From an uncultured Eubacteriales bacterium (GTDB lineage: Bacteria; Bacillota; Clostridia; Oscillospirales; CAG-272), in assembly GCA_902491535.1 (NCBI GenBank), contig CABUHS010000046.1, forward strand, positions 1-12,647: DNA of 12,647 bases, in the 5' to 3' direction. Position numbers and translations under genes: made by a program. The notes under the pieces are model-generated. The model was not told the DNA's origin, ran no database searches, and worked only from the letters and a program-made list of their open reading frames with translations. Below are positions 1 to 6,800 of the stretch, one piece after another; within the stretch, counting starts at the first letter, position 1; the number at the start of each line of letters is the position of its first letter.

Positions 1-3000
1 AGCAATAGTTCATATCCGCGTCAAAGGCGAAATAACATCCCTCGCTACGTCCCCATACATTTTTTACGGCAGTATCCTTCTGCATCTTTATCGCAAATGA
101 AAGCGCCTCCCATTCGAGAGTATCCGGTTTAGGTTCTATAAAAAGAGCCGGCATGAAATATTCAAATGCGGTACCGCTCCATGAAAGAACGCCGAGCCTG
201 CCGCCGCGGGAAACAAGCGGTCTGCCGAGTTTCTCCCAATGTTCCGGCGGTACGTCGCCTTTTGCGATTGCAACATAGCTCGCGGTACGGCATTCACTCA
301 TAAACAGATCGTAACATCCGCTGTCAGGCATACCTGTTGTGGTATTTACACCTGTATACAAAAGTCCGCGGCTCTGATTGTAAAAAATCGAATAGTCAGC
401 GTCGTGTATTAACATGTCAAGAGGTTTTATAAGCTCGATAAGCCGCGGATCTTCATCGAAATAATCTTCGATTCCGTACCTCAGCGTTATTATCGAAGCC
501 ACAAAATTTCCGCTGTCTACGGTTGATACATACGGCATAAGAACTGCTTTTGTCCGGGTATCATACCAATTATATAAATGTCCGCGCCATTTTGACATTG
601 ATTCTATAGAATCAAGAGTTTTGGAAATGCGGTCATACAGTTCTGCCGTATCTATAAAGCCAAAGTCCCTTGCCGCAAGTACAGATAACATATAAAGTCC
701 GATATTTGTCGGAGATGTTCTGTGAGCTGTCTTTTCCTCAGGAGACAGTGCAATATTATCGCACGGAAGCATACTGTCTTCAGCGGTGACATTTTCTTTA
801 AAGAAATTCCACATCGCACGCATATCGCCGACAAGTGCATTTCTGTCTTTTTCGGAGATTCTCAGGCGGCGTCCTCCGTATTCCTTACCGAGCCGCCATG
901 ACCAGAACGGCTGGCAAAACCATGCAAGTCCGATAAGCTGAAGAGGAACGCACGGTAAAAGCATAAATATTGCTCCGGCAATAATAGCAGGCATCATTCG
1001 CACCGTATAGTCAGAAAGATATCCGCGGTACATATCTCCTTCCGCAGCCGTTGTCCATTCAAGAAGCCTGCGGTGCGTTATATTCATTCTTACAATACTT
1101 CTCAGCACTGCGTCAAGTGATGTTGCTGCACGGTCAAACAGAGATGATATTTCATACAGCGCAGAGACAAACGGAGCAGATGGAGAAACAGAAATTCTCG
1201 AAAAATGGCGCAGAGTAAATGATTCGTTAAGAATGCGTTTCGGAAGACCGATCAGGAAATCTACGACCGATGACAGTAAAGGAAGCAGTATATAAGACAG
1301 TGCAGCTAATGCGGCTACCCATGCTGATTTTTCTCCGAGAAAAAAAGAGAGCAAAAGAAGCGCTACGGAAAACACCGGAACAAGAGCCCTTCGTATATTA
1401 TCCCATATTTTAAATATAGAGAGAGCATTAAGCGGTTTACGTGCAAAAGCTGCCGACTGTACGTCTCCGCGTATCCATCTGTGAAGTCTTTTGTTGTATG
1501 AAACTTTGTTTTTCGGTGTACTGTCGCTGAAGGTCACGGATGATATTATTCCGGAGCGGAGATACGATCCCTCAAGAAGATCATGACTGAGTACAGTTTC
1601 TTCCGGAAACCGGTTATCCATAAGCTTAAAAAAGACACGGACATCTATTATACCTTTTCCGCAGAATATTCCCTCGTCAAACAGTGTCTGATAGGTATCA
1701 TATGCAGCAGATGCGTATATATCGGTTCCTCCTGCCCCGGTACAGAGAACAGAAAACGGCGTACATCCTGCTGAATCGGCCGTTGTAGCGATTCTCGGCT
1801 GAAGTATGGCATGCCCTTTTACTACACGTCCGTCCTTTATAACCGGTCTGTTGGAAGGGTGCAGCATGGCGGCGATCATCTTTTTCGCTCCGCCGAGAGG
1901 GAGTCTTGTATCGGCGTCGAGCGTTATTATATATTTTGTATCTGAAATAAATTCCTTATCACATATTACTGTTGTAAACGTAGTATCTCGTCCGACAATC
2001 AGTCTGGAGAGTTCAATTACGGCTCCGCGCTTTCGTTCCCATCCCATAAATTTGCCGTCTTTTGTTCTGCTTCTCCGCCTTATGAAGAGGCAAAATCCGC
2101 CTCCGTACTTGATATTAAGGGCGGCTATACGTTCTTCGGCATATTTAACGCTGCTTTCATCAGACGGCATAAATGCATCTGATGAATCCGGCAGGTCACC
2201 GAGTATTCCGAAACATATATTTTTATCCCTGTTTCCGAGATAAAAGTGTTCAAGATTTGTAAATACGGAGTCATCCTTTTGTCCTCCGAAAAGAAGAGTG
2301 GTTATTACAACTAAGGTTTTTCCTTCATCGGGTACGTTTTTAAGTTCAAGTGAGGGTATTGATTCGGGACGTGATATTCCGGAAAAAATGCGGTCGCATA
2401 CCTGCCTTACCGTCTCTGAAAGAGGAATAAGCGAAATCAGCGCGGCTATTGCAGAGAGAATCATAACCCAGTGTCCGCTTGCGTATATGCCTGAGATCCG
2501 GCCAGTCGGATCAGCTCCGGCATTTTCTGCTCCGAATGTTCTGAAAAGCAGAAAACAAAGTATTCCAAGCAACAGCGTTCCGAATATATATATGCAGAAA
2601 AAGCCTGTACGGTAAGATTTTGCAGATACCAAGTTACCTGATGTTATTTCATCTGAATATTTTTCGGCAGCTTCAGGCTGTGTAATGCCATACTTTTTTG
2701 CAAGTTCAGCCGCACTTCTGCGATATGCCGACCGTGTTTCCGGAGCGCTTGATGCATAAAATCCGCACTTTTTTCTCAGTACTGCGTCTGTTTCCGAAAG
2801 TTCACGAATAAACTCTTCGGTATCGCCTTGTTCGATTGAACGAAGCGTGTATGCGATATTTTCAAGCAACTTAGGATTATACGTCTCGTAAAGCATGTCC
2901 AGACATATAAGTGCCGATATGCTCTGAACGGCATAAAGCTCGGAATCGTCAAACCTAAAGGAGCTTCCGTCTGCTTTTCGGGCAGATTTAATTCCTTCGG

Positions 3001-3193
3001 TAAGTTCTTTGATTCCGAGTCTGCAATCGTTTTCGTAAAGCAGGTCTTTGATTACAGCACGAATACGGACGGTATTTTCTCTGTCGGCAGACACTGCCGC
3101 TGTGAGAACATTCCGCTGCAACACCTGAAAATCTCCGTACATTTCATCGGAATAAAGCTTTCGAAGCTTTTTTAATTTTTGTAGCGCTTTCAT
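1..3193 (-). CDS. ndvB: Cyclic beta-1,2-glucan synthase family membrane glycosyltransferase (NdvB/ChvB-like), 5' part only
   Basis: Reading the minus strand from the ATG at 3193-3191 gives 1064 uninterrupted codons to the window edge; the C-terminal part lies outside. Members of this family build beta-1,2-glucan from UDP-glucose at the inner membrane and cyclise it. Visible order: a soluble N-terminal region, hydrophobic segments near residues 197-217 and 241-258, a family-2-type glycosyltransferase core with DADTRLP at 426-432 and RWIRGDVQ at 572-579, further membrane segments near 603-619, 624-645 and 733-760, then the start of a glycoamylase-like/cyclisation region with HRTSPTNIG at 824-832 and RGGRLGVLSWSGT at 996-1008, followed by FEYFMP. 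A GH94-like phosphorylase domain, usual in full-length proteins of well over 2000 residues, would lie beyond the edge. No signal peptide is seen. It is transcribed away from mfd. The family is firm; a cyclic rather than linear product in this host is inferred. Confidence 0.88.
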   Translation of the reverse strand, partial: MKALQKLKKLRKLYSDEMYGDFQVLQRNVLTAAVSADRENTVRIRAVIKDLLYENDCRLGIKELTEGIKSARKADGSSFRFDDSELYAVQSISALICLDMLYETYNPKLLENIAYTLRSIEQGDTEEFIRELSETDAVLRKKCGFYASSAPETRSAYRRSAAELAKKYGITQPEAAEKYSDEITSGNLVSAKSYRTGFFCIYIFGTLLLGILCFLLFRTFGAENAGADPTGRISGIYASGHWVMILSAIAALISLIPLSETVRQVCDRIFSGISRPESIPSLELKNVPDEGKTLVVITTLLFGGQKDDSVFTNLEHFYLGNRDKNICFGILGDLPDSSDAFMPSDESSVKYAEERIAALNIKYGGGFCLFIRRRSRTKDGKFMGWERKRGAVIELSRLIVGRDTTFTTVICDKEFISDTKYIITLDADTRLPLGGAKKMIAAMLHPSNRPVIKDGRVVKGHAILQPRIATTADSAGCTPFSVLCTGAGGTDIYASAAYDTYQTLFDEGIFCGKGIIDVRVFFKLMDNRFPEETVLSHDLLEGSYLRSGIISSVTFSDSTPKNKVSYNKRLHRWIRGDVQSAAFARKPLNALSIFKIWDNIRRALVPVFSVALLLLSFFLGEKSAWVAALAALSYILLPLLSSVVDFLIGLPKRILNESFTLRHFSRISVSPSAPFVSALYEISSLFDRAATSLDAVLRSIVRMNITHRRLLEWTTAAEGDMYRGYLSDYTVRMMPAIIAGAIFMLLPCVPLQLIGLAWFCQPFWSWRLGKEYGGRRLRISEKDRNALVGDMRAMWNFFKENVTAEDSMLPCDNIALSPEEKTAHRTSPTNIGLYMLSVLAARDFGFIDTAELYDRISKTLDSIESMSKWRGHLYNWYDTRTKAVLMPYVSTVDSGNFVASIITLRYGIEDYFDEDPRLIELIKPLDMLIHDADYSIFYNQSRGLLYTGVNTTTGMPDSGCYDLFMSECRTASYVAIAKGDVPPEHWEKLGRPLVSRGGRLGVLSWSGTAFEYFMPALFIEPKPDTLEWEALSFAIKMQKDTAVKNVWGRSEGCYFAFDADMNYC

Positions 3194-3205
3194 ATGCGGG
3201 TAAAT

Positions 3206-3213
3206 CTTCCTTT
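3206..3213 (-). promoter_or_regulatory. Ribosome binding site of the glucan synthase gene
   Basis: Minus-strand AAAGGAAG lies 12 nt before the ATG at 3193. The spacing is on the long side, but no other ATG, GTG or TTG in this frame fits better. No convincing SigA promoter for this gene was found between 3214 and 3330 on the minus strand. Confidence 0.6.
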
Positions 3214-3288
3214 CTTACCGATTGATGTGCTTTATGGCTTATTATTTCCGAAGTAAACGGATTTTATGAAAATATTTGATAAAAAACG

Positions 3289-3329
3289 CATAACAGATAA
3301 AATCGAATATAAAGACTTTCTCTGTTATG
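3289..3329. repeat. 9-bp perfect inverted repeat upstream of the glucan synthase gene
   Basis: CATAACAGA at 3289-3297 is the exact reverse complement of TCTGTTATG at 3321-3329, around a 23-nt AT-rich centre. It lies about 96 nt before the minus-strand gene start and just before the plus-strand promoter at 3348. It could be a regulator site, a stem in the glucan synthase leader, or another member of the spacer's hairpin array. There is no U-run on either side to support a terminator. Confidence 0.5.
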
Positions 3330-3347
3330 ATTATCTGATACTGAATA

Positions 3348-3376
3348 TTGACCTTGCGCCTGTTTTGTGTTATAAT
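3348..3376 (+). promoter_or_regulatory. Near-consensus SigA promoter with extended -10, no adjacent gene
   Basis: The -35 box TTGACC (3348-3353) is separated by exactly 17 nt from the -10 box TATAAT (3371-3376), which carries the extended -10 TGT at 3368-3370. Transcription would start near 3383. The next gene in this direction, mfd, starts 464 nt later and has its own promoter, so this one either gives mfd a long leader or drives a non-coding transcript through the hairpins that follow. Confidence 0.7.
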
Positions 3377-3400
3377 AAACCTCACGGCGTTAACAAAAAC
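3368..3400 (+). repeat. Direct repeat, copy A (-10 box plus downstream motif)
   Basis: This stretch contains TGTTATAATAA, then CCTCACG (3380-3386), five bases, and AACAAAAAC (3392-3400). The same order recurs at 3625-3655. A third TGTTATAATAA without the downstream part occurs at 3500-3510. The match of both short blocks at nearly the same spacing argues against chance. Confidence 0.55.
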
Positions 3401-3423
3401 CTTGCTTGCAAGCCTTTTACGCC
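3386..3423 (+). repeat. Imperfect hairpin with CTTG/CAAG tip
   Basis: GGCGT (3386-3390) pairs with ACGCC (3419-3423). Inside, a run of A (3395-3399) can pair with TTTT (3415-3418), and CTTG (3401-3404) pairs with CAAG (3409-3412) around a CTTG loop. TAAC on the left and CC on the right are unpaired. It begins about 3 nt after the predicted start of the 3348-3376 promoter. Confidence 0.5.
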
Positions 3424-3437
3424 TGAGAAAACATTGA

Positions 3438-3503
3438 AACATAAATCGGGACTTGCGTCCGGACGGCTTTGCCGCTTGCAAGGCTTCGCCTTGGATTTAT
3501 GTT
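3438..3503 (+). repeat. Cloverleaf-like element 1 (outer stem plus three hairpins)
   Basis: The outer stem is AACATAAATC (3438-3447) with GATTTATGTT (3494-3503), 10 perfect pairs. Inside are three consecutive hairpins: GGAC-TTGC-GTCC (3449-3460), CGGC-TTT-GCCG (3464-3474) and CAAGGC-TTC-GCCTTG (3479-3493). The third abuts the closing arm. Length is 66 nt. The right arm runs into a TGTTATAAT sequence (3500-3508), so an extended -10 overlaps the stem, but no good -35 lies at 16-18 nt. It is not a tRNA: there is no CCA end, no T-loop and no standard arm spacing. Confidence 0.6.
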
Positions 3504-3510
3504 ATAATAA

Positions 3511-3575
3511 GCGCAGAAAGTCTTACTGCGTAAGCCTTTGCGGCTGCACCGCCCTGTGCCTTGCACAATCTGCGC
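3511..3575 (+). repeat. Cloverleaf-like element 2 (outer stem plus three hairpins)
   Basis: The outer stem is GCGCAGA (3511-3517) with TCTGCGC (3569-3575). Three hairpins follow in the same order as in element 1: CTTAC-TGC-GTAAG (3522-3534), GCGG-CTGCA-CCGC (3540-3552) and TGTGC-CTT-GCACA (3555-3567). Length is 65 nt and it lies 7 nt after element 1. The stems share almost no sequence with those of element 1, yet each pairs perfectly, which is what one expects of a structure kept while its sequence drifts. Confidence 0.6.
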
Positions 3576-3588
3576 AATTGACGGTTTC

Positions 3589-3620
3589 GCAAAAATGTCC
3601 TTGCGAGCAAACATTTTTGC
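3589..3620 (+). repeat. Strong hairpin with TTGC/GCAA inner stem
   Basis: GCAAAAATGT (3589-3598) pairs perfectly with ACATTTTTGC (3611-3620). The 12-nt loop itself contains TTGC and GCAA, which can extend the stem past a two-base bulge. A T-run is in the right arm rather than after it, so it is not a classical terminator. Confidence 0.55.
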
Positions 3621-3624
3621 TTCA

Positions 3625-3655
3625 TGGTAAAATAACCTCACGAAAAAACAAAAAC
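3625..3655 (+). repeat. Direct repeat, copy C
   Basis: TGGTAAAATAA, CCTCACG (3636-3642), four bases, AACAAAAAC (3647-3655). It matches copy A at 3368-3400 at an offset of about 257 nt, so hairpin 3386-3423, both cloverleaf elements and hairpin 3589-3620 lie between or across the two copies. Confidence 0.5.
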
Positions 3656-3675
3656 ATATATTCGGATTATAACTC

Positions 3676-3690
3676 AGCGGTCTTACCGCT
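3676..3690. repeat. Short perfect hairpin
   Basis: AGCGGT (3676-3681) and ACCGCT (3685-3690) form a 6-bp stem around CTT. It lies upstream of the mfd promoter. It is not followed by a U-run. Confidence 0.4.
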
Positions 3691-3705
3691 TATTGATTCG
3701 AATGT

Positions 3706-3730
3706 ACACAATAAAACTGTGTTATTGTGT
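3706..3730. promoter_or_regulatory. Operator-like palindrome over the mfd -35 box
   Basis: ACACAATAA (3706-3714) is the exact reverse complement of TTATTGTGT (3722-3730), with a 7-nt centre. The right half contains the whole -35 box TTGTGT of the mfd promoter, the position expected for a dimeric repressor. No specific regulator family was recognised; it could also be another member of the spacer's hairpin array. Confidence 0.45.
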
Positions 3731-3753
3731 CATAGTTAAGTTATATATATAAT
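3725..3753 (+). promoter_or_regulatory. SigA-type promoter of mfd
   Basis: TTGTGT (3725-3730), a 17-nt spacer, and TATAAT (3748-3753) in an AT-rich stretch. Transcription would start near 3760, giving mfd a leader of about 87 nt that begins with the hairpin at 3762-3791. Confidence 0.6.
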
Positions 3754-3761
3754 TATAAAAA

Positions 3762-3791
3762 GCGGCAGCGGGATATCTATTCCTCTGCCGC
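3762..3791 (+). promoter_or_regulatory. Hairpin at the predicted 5' end of the mfd mRNA
   Basis: GCGGCAG (3762-3768) pairs with CTGCCGC (3785-3791); GG and CC just inside can add pairs. It starts 1-2 nt after the predicted transcription start, the position in which a 5' stem-loop shields an mRNA from 5'-end-dependent decay. It has no U-run, so it is not a terminator. Confidence 0.45.
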
Positions 3792-3846
3792 ATGTAGTAT
3801 TTGAATCATAAAACGGCGAAGCATACGTCAGAACAGGACAAGATAC

Positions 3847-6800
3847 ATGAACATACTTACAGACAGCATAAAAAAAGAACGTGAATACGAGGGACTCATC
3901 TCCGCTGTTTACAGTGAGGCAGTTGCAAAACATCCGCGGAAAATCGTTTCAACGGGTTTATGCGAAGGTGCAAGAACATCGTTTCTTATATCGCTTGCAC
4001 GGGATTACAGGGCAAGATTCGGTCACGGATTTCTTCTGATCGTTCCGGACGAAAAGGAAGGTCAGAAAATTTTTGCAGCATGCCGCGACAGCGGTACTGA
4101 TGCCGCTGTATATCCGTCGCGCGATTTTATTTTTCATAATATGACGTTTTCTCATGAGCTGGAGTATGAACGTTTATCGGTTCTTTCCTCTATAATGCAT
4201 GAGCAATATGACATAATTATTGCAACTCCGGATGCTGCGCTTCAATACACTATTCCGCCACACATTCTTTCAGAATCGGCTGTACGTCTTGCAGAAGGCG
4301 GTGAAATTTCAACGGAAGCACTCGGAAGCTATCTCATAAGAAACGGCTACGTACGCGTTGATATGGTTGAAGGGCCCGGACAGTATGCCGTTCGCGGAGA
4401 TATTGCCGATATATATCCTCCGAACTGTGAAAATCCCGTGCGAATACAGTTTTTCGGCGATGAGATCGAACGAATGGAATATTTTGATATCATCACACAG
4501 CGCCGTACCGAAAAACTCCCGTACGTTGAAATAACTCCTGCACGCGAAGTTATTCTTGGAGACGGAGACAGAGAAATGCTTCACAGTACGATAGAAGCAC
4601 AGATAAAAAGAACCCGCGATGAACGTATTGCAGACATGCTCCGGACAGAGCTTGATGCCGTCGATTCGGGAATCGAGCTTAATTTTGCGGACAAATATAT
4701 ATCCTTGATATATAACGAAAAATGCTGTCTTCTTGATTATTTTTATAATACACCTTTTGTTGTTATTCAGGAACACTCGGCCGTAAACGATCGTATAAAA
4801 GCGTTTGAATTCCGTTCTAAAGAAACGATCGAAGAACTTATTTCCGATGCCGAGATTTACGGTAAATATGCCGACTACAATAAATGGGGACAGGATTTTA
4901 ATGCTTTTACGGATTCGGTTCCCTGCCTTGTATGCGATGCGTTTGTTACAGAGCTTGCGGGAAAAACCTCAAATCTGTTTTCATTCATTACCAAACATAC
5001 GGTTTCTTATGCAGATAACTTTGAATTACTTGCAGAAGATCTTGCACTTTATCTCAAAAACGGATTCCGGACTGTTATTCTTTGCGATAACTCCGTAATG
5101 GAAAAAAATACTCAGAATCTTCTTGCCGAAAAGAACATACCGTCTGTTATATCTCCTTTTGAAGAAAATGATTCCACAGACAGAAGCGTACCGATCATCA
5201 CCAGCGGTATCACTATTCCCGGATATGAGCTTACCGTAAGTAAATTTGCAGTTTTATCACTATGCGAAAATACTGCTCCGGGAGCGCGGACGGCTGCGAG
5301 CCGCCGGCGCAGGCATGCTAAGAAAAAATCTGCACGCGAACGTATAATGTCATATGCCGATCTTGAAATCGGTGACTATGTAGTTCATGAGATACACGGT
5401 ATCGGACGTTATCAGGGACTCGAAAGTATAACTCACGGAGGAATAACAGCCGAGTATGTAAAGCTTATATATGATGAATCGGCGCTTCTGTATATTCCGA
5501 CAGATAAGCTTGACATGCTCTCCAAATATATCGGTGCGGGAGCGGAAGACGGAACGGTAAGACTGTCAAAGATCGGCGGTCATGACTGGGGCAAGTCAAA
5601 AACACGTGCAAAAAAAGCAACAAAAGAAATGGCACGTGAGCTTATAGCACTATATGCACAGAGAAAACGACGTCCGGGATTTGCATTCTCCCCCGATGAC
5701 GAAATGCAGCGTCAGTTTGAATCTTCGTTTGAATATGAGGAAACAGACGGTCAGATATCGGCCGTAGCAGAAATAAAACGGGACATGGAAGACAGCTGTC
5801 CTATGGATCGGCTTTTGTGCGGAGACGTAGGTTTCGGAAAAACCGAGGTAGCTCTGCGGGCAGCTTTTAAAGCAGTATCATGCGGAAAACAGGTGGCAAT
5901 ACTTGTCCCGACAACAATACTTGCAATGCAGCACTATAAAACGATTCTTTCACGAATGAGAGGCTTCCCCGTTCACGCTGATCTTCTTTCGAGATTCCGG
6001 ACAAAACAGGAGCAGGCGGAAACACTTAGAAGGCTCAGACGCGGTGAGATCGATATTATCGTCGGAACTCACAGGATGATATCCAAAGATATCGTGTTTA
6101 AAGACCTCGGACTTCTTATTATAGATGAGGAACAACGCTTCGGAGTGGCGCAAAAAGAGAAGCTTAAGCAGATTTCATCAAATGTTGATGTTCTCACGCT
6201 CACCGCTACACCCATTCCGCGTACACTTAACATGGCTATGAGCGGAATACGTGACATGTCCATACTTGAAGAAGCTCCCGGAGACAGACTTCCCGTTCAG
6301 ACATATGTGCTTGAATATGACGAGATTATTCTTTCCGATGCAATAAAAAAGGAACTGCATCGCGGCGGTCAGGTATTTTGGCTTCATAACAGAGTTGAAA
6401 ATATTGAGCAGACCGCTGCAGCGGTAAGATCAATGGTCCCTGAAGCACGTGTCGTGTTTGCACACGGAAAAATGGATCGTGAACAGATCTCGGATATATG
6501 GTCATCTCTTATTTTAGGAGAGATAGACGTTCTGATAAGCACAACTATCATAGAAACAGGTGTTGATATACCGAACGCAAACACTTTGATAATTGAGCAT
6601 GCCGACAAAATGGGATTATCGCAGCTTCATCAGATACGGGGACGTATCGGACGGTCAAGCCGACGCGCATATGCTTATCTTACGTATCCTAAAGGTGCGG
6701 CTCTGTCGGATATAGCAGACAAACGCCTTGAAGCAATACGCGATTACAGCGAATTCGGTTCCGGATTTAAAATAGCGCTCAGGGACCTGGAGCTGAGAGG

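Larger units (their letters stand above)
3383..3655 (+). ncRNA. Candidate structured non-coding RNA or long mfd leader
   Basis: Downstream of the promoter at 3348-3376 the predicted transcript holds four successive structures: hairpin 3386-3423, multi-hairpin elements 3438-3503 and 3511-3575, and hairpin 3589-3620. No open frame has a ribosome binding site. No intrinsic terminator with a clear U-run follows, so the 3' end is arbitrary and transcription could continue into mfd. No known RNA family was recognised. Expression is inferred from the promoter alone; the palindromes could equally be a DNA-level repeat family. Confidence 0.35.
3194..3846. other. Divergent, palindrome-rich intergenic spacer without a credible gene
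   Basis: This 653-bp spacer separates the two divergent genes. Open frames cross it on both strands (for example 3266-3739 plus) but lack ribosome binding sites and recognisable domains, and run straight through inverted repeats, so they are not called. What it does hold, in order: an inverted repeat (3289-3329), a promoter (3348-3376), a hairpin (3386-3423), two multi-hairpin elements (3438-3503, 3511-3575), a hairpin (3589-3620), a short hairpin (3676-3690), an operator-like palindrome (3706-3730), the mfd promoter (3725-3753) and a leader hairpin (3762-3791). GC-rich repeat cores alternate with AT-rich linkers. Confidence 0.8.

Noticed and set aside
1806..2243. 145-codon plus-strand open frame (and those at 1583-1774 and 2298-2615)
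   Set aside because: They are antisense to the continuous glucan synthase frame, whose conserved motifs (DADTRLP among others) fall within them on the other strand.
3476..3508. Second promoter TTGCAA...TATAAT (and a third at 3601-3633, TTGCGA...TAAAAT)
   Set aside because: The spacers are 21 nt, too long for SigA. The extended -10 TGn is present, so weak activity is possible, but it is not supported enough to annotate.
3289..3655. CRISPR array
   Set aside because: The repeats are palindromes with differing arms and unequal spacing; there is no identical direct repeat of 24-40 nt, and no cas gene is present.
3661..3703. tRNA-like stretch with TAACTCAGCGG and TTCGAAT
   Set aside because: The D-arm-like and T-loop-like parts are only 27 nt apart instead of about 46, with no anticodon arm and no acceptor pairing. 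At most a chance resemblance or a relic.
3266..3739. 157-codon plus-strand open frame across the intergenic spacer
   Set aside because: It has no ribosome binding site, is cysteine-rich with no domain, and reads straight through the inverted repeats and the -10 boxes. The overlapping minus-strand frames at 3242-3481 and 3417-3641 fail for the same reasons.
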